Source of the DNA: Mucilaginibacter geliditolerans
GTDB taxonomy: Bacteria; Bacteroidota; Bacteroidia; Sphingobacteriales; Sphingobacteriaceae
Assembly: GCF_014200495.1 (NCBI RefSeq)
Contig: NZ_JACHBY010000003.1
Coordinates: 186,001-250,000, forward strand
Direction: 5' to 3'
DNA: 64,000 nt
A program made the position numbers and the translations under genes. Shown one piece after another: positions 56,128-64,000 of this stretch; position 1 is the first letter of the stretch; every line of letters starts with the position of its first letter. A model generated the notes under the pieces. That model was not told the origin of the DNA. It saw only the letters and a program-made list of their open reading frames with translations, and searched no databases.

Positions 56128-56673
56128 TTATCTATAATTAAGCACGCAAATATCATGAATGTAATGAAAATTACATGTGATGTTTATGTTATGGCAAGTT
56201 TAAATTTAATCGCTGATTTTAATAATTTATATATTTCGCTGATTTTACCCTTTGATTTGATAAAATAATCGGTGTAATCCATAAATCAGCAGAATCTGTG
56301 ATTCAGACAATATTAACGCGCTCCGTTGACTCACCCCGACTACGCTGCGCTGGTCGACCCTCTTTGCGGCAGGCCGCAAAGAGGGTGAGCTTCATTTAGT
56401 TTTTTTTACCCTCTTTCCGCCAAAGGCGAAGAGAGGGTGGTCGAGCGAAGCAACGACCGGGTGAGTCGGCGGAGCGCGGCGAAGTTCCGCGTTAGGGGTT
56501 GAAGTGCCCTTCGGCTACGCTCAGGGTGACAAGCACACTTGCAGGCGTATGAGCGGAAAACCCGCCCTGCAGGGGAAACGCCCAAATACTTATCACTTTA
56601 TTTTACCCCCTCCGTCTCCTTCGTCGACACCTCCCCCTAAGTTTAGGGGGAGGCCCAATAAAGGGAATAGTCT
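56128..56673. repeat. Repeat cluster between pafA and the TonB receptor
   Basis: Contains, left to right: an AATCGCTGATTT / AAATCAGC word set in both orientations (56205-56305); a full nested palindrome (56317-56478, outer arms CGCGCTCCGTTGACTCACC and near-complement); a TTGCAGGCGTATGAGCGG ... CTGCAGGGGAAACGCCC block (56537-56583) shared with 20680-20740; and a perfect 22-bp CTCCCCCTAAG/CTTAGGGGGAG-like palindrome near 56631-56652. No gene. Confidence 0.65.
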
Positions 56674-59097
56674 CTAAAACTTCAAATTCAACCCTACCAA
56701 AAAGTTTGCAGGTGCCTGGGCAAAGAAGTAGTTATTATTAACCACCTTGCCGCCTTCAATATCAGGATAAGTAGCGCCGTTAGCTTCATACTGTTCGTTG
56801 AAAATATTATTAATCAACAGGCTTACACCAATATTTTTAACCGATTTGATACTGAAATTGTAGCTCAGTCTAACCCCATTAACAAAATAGCTATTCAGAT
56901 AACGGTTGGAGGTTGGATCGGCAGCTGCATAGCCCGGCGGGTTAATGTTGGATGTATTATCCAGATATTGCCTGCTTACATATTTGCTGATGAAAGCAAT
57001 TTCCGCGCCTTTTGCCGGTACATAGCTGATCTCGCTTGAGCCAACAAAATCAGGCGAAAATGCGATATCAGTTTCTTTATACTGATAGTTCACCATCTGG
57101 CCATTATCATTGTCTAACAAATACTGGTTAAAGTCTTTAACCCTGTTGGCGCTCCATGATGCAGTAGCGCTCCAGGTTAACTGATTAGTGATACGCAGCC
57201 TGCCATCAAACTCCAAACCTTCGCGGAAGCTATTTTTTACGTTGCTGCGGTTTTGATCGCCTACATCATTTAACTGGCCGGTTAACACCAGCTGATTGTA
57301 GTACAGCATATAAAATGCATTAATACCACCGGTAAATGCCCCCATCTGTGTACGGTAGCCCAGCTCAAAATCCTTTAAGTTTTCAGGCTTAGGGCGATCT
57401 GCCGGGGTTGATTGGGTGTAATCATCCCGGTCAGGCTCATGGTTACCAACCGCAAATGAGGCATACAAGTTATTTTTAGTATCGATCTGATAAGACACAC
57501 CTGCTTTCGGGTTAAAAAAATCGAGCTTAACCTGCTGCTGCACATTCTGCAACTGATCATTAAAGCCTAAAAACGAATATGAGATATGACGATACTGCAT
57601 ATCGGCATACAGGGTAAGTTTATCTATGCGATAATCAACCTTGCCATAAATATTAAAATCGGTTTTAAAGGCGTCATCGCGTGCGTACTGGTAATCGGGT
57701 GGCGTACCGGTGTATTGCTGGGTCCACTCAATATTATCATAGTGCGCGCCGCGATACTCATTATAAGCGCCGCCCAAATCAAAGTTCAGATTTTTTTGAG
57801 CCGCGTATTTAAAGTTATAGGTAACGCCATAAAATTTATTATTGAGCCACAGCCTGCGGGTAAGATCAGTTGTAGTATCGCCCTTATTCGGCACTAAGCC
57901 ATAATTTTTGATAGAATCGGCATTTTGGTATTCCTCGTAATAGCCATAGCCGTGCGTGTAGTGTAATGCGCCATTAAAGGATATTTTATCCGAGATCTTT
58001 TGGTCTACCAATAACTGGTAATGATCCTGCGTATAGTTATCGGTTTGATTTTTATAAAAGTTATTATCGCTGGGGTTGCCTATAATACCTAAATCATTAT
58101 AAGTGCGGTTTCCAGCCCTTAAACTATCCTCATTTATACCGTCCCAGGCCTGGTAGGTATGCTCCGTACCCGAAAAAGTATTGAACCTGATCAACGTATT
58201 TTTGCCGTAATAGGCACCGCTTAAAAAGTAGGATTTAAGGTTTGAGAAAGCCCTATCAATATAACCATCAGAATAAATGCGCGACAACCTGCCGTCAAAA
58301 CTGAACTTGCCCCCTAACAAACCCGTACCTATATTAATGGTATTCTTTACTGTACCGTAAGAGCCTGCTGAATTATTCAGCTCGAGATAAGCAGTATCGC
58401 GGCGGGTGGTAGTTTGTATGTTGATACTCGCCCCAAAAGCTCCCGCGCCATTGGTTGATGTACCTACCCCGCGCTGGATCTGGATATTATCAACCGATGA
58501 GGCAAAATCCGGCAGATCGACGAAATAAACGCCTTGTTCTTCAGAGTCGTTATAAGGGATACCATTAATGGTAACGTTTATCCTTGTAGCATCCGAGCCA
58601 CGGATGTGGATACCGGTATAACCAATTCCCGCCCCGGCATCAGATGTTACCACTACCGATGGCGTTTGGTTCAGCAGAAATGGCAGGTCCTGGCCGAGGT
58701 TGTTCTTTTGAATATCTTTCCGGCTTAAATTGGTATAAGCGGTTGGTGAATTTACAGCCGCGCGGGTTCCACTTACGGTAACCTCATCTGTTAATACGGT
58801 GCTGGCAGTTAAACTAAAATTAGTAGAGGTGTTTGCATTCAATACAATTTTTTGGGTGGATGTTTGGTAACCAATATAGGAAACCTTTAAAGTGTAAGTA
58901 CCTGCATTCAGGTTATTGATGGTGTATTTTCCAAAGGCATCAGCAACAGCGCTGACTGTTGAATTTTGGATAGTAACGGTGGCGCCGGGCAGCGTTGTGC
59001 CGGTTTGCCCGTCGGTAATTTTACCGGAGACAGAGAATTGGGCCGATGCCATGACGGGCAACAGCAGGGCGAAGATCGCCACAAATAAATTTTTCAA
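56674..59097 (-). CDS. TonB-dependent receptor under TPP-riboswitch control (putative thiamine receptor)
   Basis: 807 aa. Signal peptide, then a carboxypeptidase-regulatory-like domain (GKITDGQTGTTLPGATVTIQ), a plug domain (GYTGIHIRGSDATRINVTIN) and a 22-strand-type barrel ending in FLVGLNLKF with terminal Phe. TonB receptors import scarce nutrients across the outer membrane. The TPP aptamer directly upstream makes thiamine or its phosphates the likely substrate; the sequence alone does not fix the ligand. The start is TTG, since TAA precedes it directly and no ATG exists before the signal peptide. The next gene downstream is pafA after a 546-bp repeat cluster. Confidence 0.85.
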   Translation of the reverse strand: MKNLFVAIFALLLPVMASAQFSVSGKITDGQTGTTLPGATVTIQNSTVSAVADAFGKYTINNLNAGTYTLKVSYIGYQTSTQKIVLNANTSTNFSLTASTVLTDEVTVSGTRAAVNSPTAYTNLSRKDIQKNNLGQDLPFLLNQTPSVVVTSDAGAGIGYTGIHIRGSDATRINVTINGIPYNDSEEQGVYFVDLPDFASSVDNIQIQRGVGTSTNGAGAFGASINIQTTTRRDTAYLELNNSAGSYGTVKNTINIGTGLLGGKFSFDGRLSRIYSDGYIDRAFSNLKSYFLSGAYYGKNTLIRFNTFSGTEHTYQAWDGINEDSLRAGNRTYNDLGIIGNPSDNNFYKNQTDNYTQDHYQLLVDQKISDKISFNGALHYTHGYGYYEEYQNADSIKNYGLVPNKGDTTTDLTRRLWLNNKFYGVTYNFKYAAQKNLNFDLGGAYNEYRGAHYDNIEWTQQYTGTPPDYQYARDDAFKTDFNIYGKVDYRIDKLTLYADMQYRHISYSFLGFNDQLQNVQQQVKLDFFNPKAGVSYQIDTKNNLYASFAVGNHEPDRDDYTQSTPADRPKPENLKDFELGYRTQMGAFTGGINAFYMLYYNQLVLTGQLNDVGDQNRSNVKNSFREGLEFDGRLRITNQLTWSATASWSANRVKDFNQYLLDNDNGQMVNYQYKETDIAFSPDFVGSSEISYVPAKGAEIAFISKYVSRQYLDNTSNINPPGYAAADPTSNRYLNSYFVNGVRLSYNFSIKSVKNIGVSLLINNIFNEQYEANGATYPDIEGGKVVNNNYFFAQAPANFLVGLNLKF

Positions 59098-59163
59098 TTA
59101 GTGAATAAATAAAATTGTTAAACCATCTGCACACCAGGGTTGAATATGCAGTACACTTAACTT

Positions 59164-59352
59164 GTTACCTCTCCCTACGCCGGCATTACCCGGATCAGGT
59201 GTCTGTCAAAGTCATTAGTCAGTGGTCATTAGTCATTAGTCTGGCAAAAACAGACTTAAGACTTCGGACTCAAGACTCAGTACTCTTAACAATGGGTTTG
59301 ATCTCAGCCTGTCTTTCAGTTTGATTGCTCAAAGCAAGGCACCCCTTGAGAA
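59164..59352 (-). promoter_or_regulatory. TPP (thi-box) riboswitch with an enlarged P3 arm
   Basis: On the minus strand: AAGGGGTGCC, GCTGAGATCAAACCC, then ACCTGATCCGGGTAATGCCG and GCGTAGGGA, the full set of TPP aptamer motifs in order. P2 (GCCT/AGGC) and P4-P5 (CCGG/CCGG) pair. The P3 arm is extended by about 110 nt of palindromic sequence (59205-59291). The aptamer ends about 65 nt before the TTG start; no terminator is evident, so control of translation is likely. Confidence 0.95.
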
Positions 59353-59360
59353 TTATAGTG

Positions 59361-59391
59361 CAAAGATAGGATTTTTTATGAAGCCTGAAAG
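59361..59391 (-). promoter_or_regulatory. Predicted promoter of the TPP riboswitch transcript
   Basis: TATCTTTG (minus strand, 59368 to 59361) matches the Bacteroidetes -7 element exactly, with TTTC about 19 nt upstream. Transcription would begin at the first base of the aptamer. Confidence 0.6.
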
Positions 59392-59477
59392 TCGGGGAAG
59401 TCCGGAAGTCCGAAAGATGATTTAACGAATGTATTTGCTTAAACTTTCCGACTTGCGGTCTTTCGGACTTTCCGACT
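59387..59477. repeat. AGTCCGGAAGTC palindromic element, second copy
   Basis: About 91 bp with GAAAGTCGGGGAAGTCCGG on the left and TTTCGGACTTTCCGACT on the right, related to 54299-54410. It lies just downstream of the NlpC/P60 gene and upstream of the riboswitch promoter. Confidence 0.75.
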
Positions 59478-59481
59478 AAAA

Positions 59482-60033
59482 TTATATATCGTTCTGTTTC
59501 AGCAAACGTATCACCTTAACAAAGCGGCGTTTGTAGGTATCAGTCATGGCGCTGATGGTAACGCAGTATTCTTTGCCTGATGTGGAGTGGATGAATTTAA
59601 GATCACCGCCATCATTACAATACACTATGCCCATATGGCCCACACCGTGTGGGTGATGGCTTTTGGTTCCTTTAAATAAGATGATATCGCCGGGGCGCGC
59701 ATCTTCAATATTGATATTTTCACCAACGTTTACAAAATCCTCTGATGAGCGTGGAATAGTAAAACTGAAGTTCTTAAATACATAGTTCACAAATCCCGAG
59801 CAATCAAACCCATAAACGGGATCGGATGACGCAGGGCGATAACGTACGCCTAATAAAGTTTGGGCAAATGATAAAAGAGTATCAGATCTAACGCTGTCAT
59901 TAGTAACAATCTGTATGTGTTCGCTTTGCTCTCTTTCCTTATGTTTATGGCGCCTTGGTTTTCCGGCATAGGCGGTTACAGCCATAGCAGCGCACAAAAC
60001 TAAAAGAATAATTAGGGTAAAAGCTCTCTTCAT
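59482..60033 (-). CDS. Secreted NlpC/P60 (C40) cell-wall peptidase
   Basis: 183 aa with a signal peptide (KRAFTLIILLVLCAAMAVTAYA) and a basic linker. The catalytic domain has GFDCSGFVNYVF (Cys78), HHPHGVGHMGIVY (His) and FIHSTSGK (third polar residue), the full C40 triad. It is expected to cleave D-Glu-mDAP bonds in peptidoglycan peptides, in recycling or growth. Single gene. Confidence 0.92.
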   Translation of the reverse strand: MKRAFTLIILLVLCAAMAVTAYAGKPRRHKHKEREQSEHIQIVTNDSVRSDTLLSFAQTLLGVRYRPASSDPVYGFDCSGFVNYVFKNFSFTIPRSSEDFVNVGENINIEDARPGDIILFKGTKSHHPHGVGHMGIVYCNDGGDLKFIHSTSGKEYCVTISAMTDTYKRRFVKVIRLLKQNDI

Positions 60034-60109
60034 TTATCGGGCATAAGATAAGAGCTATTTTGTTTAGATGGTTATTTTTTTTGAAAAAATAATTCCGGGC
60101 GATAATAAT

Positions 60110-60472
60110 TTATAGCGGCAATATTCGTATGCGCTTCTTGTCTTCATCCAAAACAATTAAAGCACCAGTATTTAGTAGATCTTTATAGGTTTGAATAGTG
60201 GGGATTACCATGTTACTGAGGTGGGATATAGTAACATTTTGAGTTCGAACCTGTATAACGCTTGGTTTTTCAGCTTTTGTTAATGCCAGCGCTGTTCCAA
60301 AATCAAGGTCGTGGGTAAAAACTATATATTCATTTTCTTTGGCCCAATCTATTATTGCTGTATCGGGTGCATCAAATCTTCCTACGGTGGACCAATGAAC
60401 AGCCTGAATATTATATAATTTAAACTCCTGTACCCAGTTAGGAGATAAATTCATGTCGATAAGTATTTTCAC
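60110..60472 (-). CDS. DUF5615 PIN-like toxin
   Basis: 120 aa. MKILIDMNLSPNWV (PIN-fold Asp near the start), VHWSTVGRFDAPDTAIIDWA and YIVFTHDLDFGTALAL (second acidic cluster) match the DUF5615 Mut7-C-like PIN group, probable ribonucleases. The start is GTG and overlaps the DUF433 stop by 4 nt (GTGA). The pair forms a typical toxin-antitoxin module, with the antitoxin first. Confidence 0.85.
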   Translation of the reverse strand: MKILIDMNLSPNWVQEFKLYNIQAVHWSTVGRFDAPDTAIIDWAKENEYIVFTHDLDFGTALALTKAEKPSVIQVRTQNVTISHLSNMVIPTIQTYKDLLNTGALIVLDEDKKRIRILPL

Positions 60473-60699
60473 GAAATGGTAAGAGGCACTTCTATTTCTT
60501 CGGAACGCCAGGCAGCGTAAGATAATGCAGCTATTAAATCTTCATGTACCAAATAAGGGTACATGTTTAAAATTTCTTCTTCGGTTAACCCTGAGGCCAG
60601 CAAACCAATAACAGTACCAACCGTCATCCTTAAACCCCGAATACAAGGTTTGCCACCCATTATATCTGGGTTAAGTGTAATCCGTTCTAAATTCTTCAT
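60469..60699 (-). CDS. DUF433 antitoxin
   Basis: 76 aa. RITLNPDIMGGKPCIRGLRM is the DUF433 signature, and the remainder forms a winged-helix-like domain (ASGLTEEEILNMYPYL). DUF433 proteins pair with DUF5615 toxins and are thought to bind DNA and the toxin. First gene of the two-gene operon. Confidence 0.9.
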   Translation of the reverse strand: MKNLERITLNPDIMGGKPCIRGLRMTVGTVIGLLASGLTEEEILNMYPYLVHEDLIAALSYAAWRSEEIEVPLTIS

Positions 60700-60827
60700 T
60701 ATTACATCCCTCTAAACAAAAATACATATTAATTTATAATCTTTCAGTAATTTGCCTACTCATTTCAACCGACCTCAAAAGTTTAAAAGCTTTAAGCTTT
60801 TACCTTTCCGCTTTCACCTCAAAATAC

Positions 60828-60835
60828 TACTTTTG
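60828..60835 (+). promoter_or_regulatory. Predicted -7 element of the aspS promoter
   Basis: TACTTTTG is an exact TAnnTTTG match; TTTC 19 nt upstream (60805-60808) fits loosely as the -33 element. It would start the transcript about 20 nt before the aspS ATG. Confidence 0.45.
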
Positions 60836-60858
60836 CAAACTTTATATAAATACGTACC

Positions 60859-62610
60859 ATGTTAAGAACACATACCTGCGGAGAGTTAAACATCAGCAAT
60901 TTAGGCCAAACCGTAACATTATGCGGCTGGGTGCAAAAATCACGCGATTTGGGCGGCACAACATTTATTGATGTGCGCGACCGTTACGGATTAACCCAAC
61001 TGGTTTTAAATATTGATACCGATGGAACGCTGCGCGAAACAGGTAAAAGTCTGGGCCGTGAGTTTGTAATTATGGTTACCGGCAAGGTAATTGAGCGTAC
61101 CAGCAAAAACCTAAAGATGGCAACCGGCGAAATTGAGATCGCTGTTGAAAGTTTAGAGGTATTAAACTCATCAAAAGTCCCTCCGTTTATGATAGAGGAT
61201 GAAACTGATGGCGGCGAGGAGCTGCGTGCAAAATACCGTTATCTGGATCTGCGCCGTAACCCAATCCGCAACAACCTGATGCTGCGTCACAAAATGGCAC
61301 AAGAGATCCGTAAATTTTTAGATTCACGTAATTTTATTGAGGTTGAAACCCCGGTATTGATAAAATCAACACCTGAAGGCGCGCGCGATTTTGTGGTACC
61401 AAGCCGCATGAACCCGGGTGAGTTTTACGCCCTGCCGCAATCACCGCAAACATTTAAGCAATTGCTGATGGTAAGCGGTTTCGACCGTTATTTCCAGATC
61501 GTTAAATGTTTCAGGGATGAGGATCTGCGTGCCGACCGTCAGCCTGAGTTTACACAGATAGACTGCGAGCTATCTTTCATCACCCAGGAAGATATATTAA
61601 ACATATTTGAAGGTTTAACCCGCCACCTGTTTAAAACAGTTAAGGATATTGACCTTGCTTCGTTCCCACGCATGCAATATGCTGACGCGATGCGTTTATA
61701 TGGTTCTGATAAACCCGATATCCGTTTCGGGATGGAGTTTGTTGAGTTAAACGATATATTAAAAGGCAAAGGCTTCAGCATATTTGATAATGCAGAGCTA
61801 ATTGTAGGCATTAACGCCAAAGGCTGCGCCGAATATACCCGCAAGCAAATTGATGAGCTAACCGAATGGTTAAAACGCCCGCAAATTGGCGCTACAGGTT
61901 TGATCTATTGCCGTTATGGTGCTGATGGTACTTTAAAATCATCAGTTGATAAATTTTATGGCGAGGATGACCTGACCAATTTAGCCGCAGCATTTTCAGC
62001 TGAACCGGGCGATTTAATATTGGTATTAGCAGGCCAGACCGATAAAGTACGCAAGCAACTGAATGAACTGCGCCTGGAGATGGGCACACGTTTAGGCCTG
62101 CGCGATAAAAATGCCTTTGCACCGTTATGGGTATTGGACTTCCCGCTATTAGAGTGGGACGAAGAAACCAGCCGTTACCATGCTATGCACCATCCGTTCA
62201 CCTCGCCTAAACCCGAGGATATAGCTATGCTGGATACTGATCCGGGAGCTGTACGCGCCAATGCTTATGACCTGGTTATAAACGGCACTGAAATAGGCGG
62301 TGGTTCAATACGTATACATGACAGGGCGCTACAATCATTAATGTTCAAACATTTAGGCTTTTCGCCTGAAGAAGCTCAGAAACAATTTGGCTTTTTAATG
62401 GACGCCTTTGAGTATGGCGCACCTCCGCATGGTGGTATCGCTTTTGGTTTCGACAGGTTGTGTTCAATTTTTGCAGGGCTGGATTCTATCCGCGATGTGA
62501 TAGCTTTCCCTAAAAATAATTCGGGCCGTGATGTGATGATCGATTCACCATCAACCATTGCTGAGGCTCAATTAAATGAATTAAAAATAAAGACAACTGT
62601 ACAAGGTTAA
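60859..62610 (+). CDS. aspS: Aspartyl-tRNA synthetase
   Basis: 583 aa, bacterial type. An OB-fold anticodon-binding domain ([20 protein letters not shown]), class II motif 1 in [13 protein letters not shown], motif 2 in [18 protein letters not shown], the bacterial GAD insert (about 290-400), and motif 3 in [15 protein letters not shown]. It charges tRNA-Asp. Terminator downstream at 62641-62680. Whether it also charges tRNA-Asn depends on other genes outside the window. Confidence 0.97.
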   Translation: MLRTHTCGELNISNLGQTVTLCGWVQKSRDLGGTTFIDVRDRYGLTQLVLNIDTDGTLRETGKSLGREFVIMVTGKVIERTSKNLKMATGEIEIAVESLEVLNSSKVPPFMIEDETDGGEELRAKYRYLDLRRNPIRNNLMLRHKMAQEIRKFLDSRNFIEVETPVLIKSTPEGARDFVVPSRMNPGEFYALPQSPQTFKQLLMVSGFDRYFQIVKCFRDEDLRADRQPEFTQIDCELSFITQEDILNIFEGLTRHLFKTVKDIDLASFPRMQYADAMRLYGSDKPDIRFGMEFVELNDILKGKGFSIFDNAELIVGINAKGCAEYTRKQIDELTEWLKRPQIGATGLIYCRYGADGTLKSSVDKFYGEDDLTNLAAAFSAEPGDLILVLAGQTDKVRKQLNELRLEMGTRLGLRDKNAFAPLWVLDFPLLEWDEETSRYHAMHHPFTSPKPEDIAMLDTDPGAVRANAYDLVINGTEIGGGSIRIHDRALQSLMFKHLGFSPEEAQKQFGFLMDAFEYGAPPHGGIAFGFDRLCSIFAGLDSIRDVIAFPKNNSGRDVMIDSPSTIAEAQLNELKIKTTVQG

Positions 62611-62640
62611 TTTCCTATGTAACAATAGGGTGCGATATAA

Positions 62641-62680
62641 GCACGGGTAAATGTTTTTTATTAACTTGCCCGTGTTTATA
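62641..62680 (+). terminator. Terminator after aspS
   Basis: Stem CACGGGTAA/TTGCCCGTG (one mismatch) with a long loop, then TTTATATTTTATT. Confidence 0.7.
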
Positions 62681-62751
62681 TTTTATTGATAAAAATTAAA
62701 AGCTGTATATAATTTTCAATTAAAAAAACAGTTATAGCGTTAAAGAATAAT

Positions 62752-63246
62752 ATGAAGAGAATTTTTTTACTATTTGGTTTACTTATCGTCCTATTTTCAG
62801 CTTGCACAAAAACAAGCTATAATGCTACTAAACAGGCAGATATTGATGAAGTAAAAATACAGAAATACATAGCCGCCAATCACCTTAATGTAACTAAGGA
62901 TAAATCAGGTATTTATTACCAGATCTTACAAACGAGCGCGGGCACTACTCGTCCATCGGTTGCTGACTCTGATACAGTGCAGGTTAGCTATACAGGCAAA
63001 TTATTAAACGGTACCACTTTTGATTCAGAATCTGTTACCTTGCTTCCTATGTCGGGTTTGGTTTCAGGTTTCCAGTCTGGCATGGAACTGCTTACAGCTA
63101 ATGGTTCTGCACCATATGCCCGGATACTGATGATCATCCCTTCAGCACTCGGTTATGGAACTACAACAGGAGGAACTGTCCCTGCAAATTCTGTTTTGGT
63201 ATTTACAGTCGATCTCATAGGTATTATCCCCGGCTACGGAAAGTAG
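62752..63246 (+). CDS. FKBP-type peptidyl-prolyl isomerase lipoprotein
   Basis: 164 aa. The lipoprotein signal ends LFSACTK at Cys18. The FKBP domain covers about residues 45-160: DTVQVSYTGKLLNGTTFDSE, LVSGFQSGMELL and ILMIIPSALGYG. The usual AYG segment reads ALGYGTT, and most active-site aromatics appear, though the pocket is not fully canonical. It should act on proline bonds in envelope proteins. Anchored in the periplasm or outer membrane. Confidence 0.88.
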   Translation: MKRIFLLFGLLIVLFSACTKTSYNATKQADIDEVKIQKYIAANHLNVTKDKSGIYYQILQTSAGTTRPSVADSDTVQVSYTGKLLNGTTFDSESVTLLPMSGLVSGFQSGMELLTANGSAPYARILMIIPSALGYGTTTGGTVPANSVLVFTVDLIGIIPGYGK

Positions 63247-63278
63247 CTACCGGGGATAAACTTTATCTATTTAACCTC

Positions 63279-63593
63279 TTGCCAGGGCTTCTCTTTATCT
63301 GCAGTAAAAATCAATGGCGAAGCCCAACAGCCGAGCTATTATTTAAAAACCATACTATTCATCAGGCCCGGTCAGCCGGCACAAGTGATAAGGCGCGAAT
63401 AAAGGTTAATCAAAAAATGATTGATTGGGCCGATGTTGTTTTGGTGATGGAACGCAAACATCAGCAAATATTAAAACAACGGTTTGATTTAACTGGCAAA
63501 CAAATTATTGTTCTGGATATTGAAGACAGGTACCAGTTTAATGATCCTGAACTTATTAACATTTTAAATACCCGCTTGCAAAATTATCTGTAA
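63279..63593 (+). CDS. Short low-molecular-weight phosphotyrosine phosphatase
   Basis: 104 aa, starting at TTG because no ATG lies in frame before the active site. The P-loop is ICSKNQWRSPTAE: Cys8-x5-Arg14, matching the CX5R rule. An Asp-rich DIEDRYQFNDPEL segment near the C-terminus supplies the general acid region. This is the shortened LMW-PTP type common in bacteria, which acts on phosphotyrosine or small phosphates. It starts 33 nt after the FKBP gene. Confidence 0.78.
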   Translation: MPGLLFICSKNQWRSPTAELLFKNHTIHQARSAGTSDKARIKVNQKMIDWADVVLVMERKHQQILKQRFDLTGKQIIVLDIEDRYQFNDPELINILNTRLQNYL

Positions 63594-63771
63594 GTTAATG
63601 AACAATAGCTTATTGGGTAATATTTTAACCGCCTGGTTATCCACATTTGCACTCTATTGCCTTTTTACATAAAAACCATACCGTATTTATCAACTTATTA
63701 ACATTTGTTAAATATTCTTTTGTCAATACGATTTATACATTTTATATTTATGCACCTTATTAACAGAGAGC

Positions 63772-64000
63772 ATGACTCGCAACCGTTTCAAGAAGGTGCT
63801 TTTAGTTGCACCGGAAGTTTCATCACAAAAATTAACCGCCGAATATTCAAGCGTTAAACACATCGACTCGGTACACCAGGTCTTCCCCTCTATTTATCAA
63901 TTAAACCCCGACCTTATAGTTTTAGATTACAACCATTTCAGCAAGGACGTTGAAAAAATAGTACGCCGCATAAGAGGGAATAAATTTTATAGCAAAATAA
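63772..64000 (+). CDS. Receiver-like protein (3' end outside the window)
   Basis: 76 codons are visible: KKVLLVAPEVSSQKL, then YQLNPDLIVLDYNHFSK. This is the beta1-alpha1 and beta3 pattern of a response-regulator receiver, with the phosphoryl-accepting Asp candidate in LIVLDYN. One of the usual acidic residues after beta1 is absent (VAPEV), so it may be an atypical receiver. The output domain is not visible. Confidence 0.6.
   Translation, partial: MTRNRFKKVLLVAPEVSSQKLTAEYSSVKHIDSVHQVFPSIYQLNPDLIVLDYNHFSKDVEKIVRRIRGNKFYSKI

Overview
The window looks like the chromosome of a Bacteroidetes bacterium of the family Sphingobacteriaceae, most likely Mucilaginibacter or a close relative. Supporting evidence: Bacteroidetes-type promoters (TTTG / TAnnTTTG) with few Shine-Dalgarno sequences, TonB-dependent receptors with carboxypeptidase-regulatory-like N-termini, a serine palmitoyltransferase-type gene, a PafA-type phosphatase, class I FbaB aldolase, and the Bacteroidetes gene order of the division/cell-wall cluster. 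The genus is an inference from gene content, not from a search.

Layout. 1-3.5 kb: partial family 2 glycosyltransferase, VIT-type transporter, ABM-like monomer, MHS-type MFS transporter. 3.6-8.2 kb: accessory-looking stretch with a truncated BatD, a degenerate tRNA-Gln copy, a genuine tRNA-Gln(CTG), small relics, a META lipoprotein and an AT-rich two-gene operon whose second product resembles a MazF/PemK-fold protein. 8.3-20.4 kb: fbaB, TSUP plus DUF1634 pair, KTSC protein, outer-membrane beta-barrel receptor, an alpha/beta hydrolase that has lost its nucleophile and histidine, pentapeptide-repeat and DinB genes, OmpA-like lipoprotein, DUF885 lipoprotein. 21-27.8 kb: ligA, dapA, a 58-aa histone H1-like gene, GH125 mannosidase, serine palmitoyltransferase. 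27.9-44.2 kb: complete minus-strand dcw cluster mraZ-rsmH-ftsL-ftsI-murE-mraY-murD-ftsW-murG-murC-ftsQ-ftsA-ftsZ, with a three-box MraZ operator upstream. 44.5-53.5 kb: thioredoxin-like, CocE/NonD hydrolase, pgk, gap and small secreted proteins. 53.6-59.4 kb: ThiE-like protein, PafA-like phosphatase and a TonB receptor under a TPP riboswitch. 59.4-64 kb: NlpC/P60 peptidase, DUF433/DUF5615 toxin-antitoxin pair, aspS, FKBP lipoprotein, small LMW-PTP, and a partial receiver-like gene.

How genes work together: dapA and murE (DNPR motif, meso-diaminopimelate type) feed the peptidoglycan pathway encoded in the dcw cluster. pgk, gap and fbaB cover central glycolysis. The riboswitch, TonB receptor, phosphatase and ThiE-like gene suggest a thiamine acquisition neighbourhood.

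The most distinctive feature is the density of unrelated families of intergenic palindromes (17 bp to about 160 bp). They lie between genes inside the dcw cluster, immediately after stop codons, as a probable P3 extension of the TPP riboswitch, and as nested palindromes-within-palindromes. At least one family shows compensatory base changes between copies.
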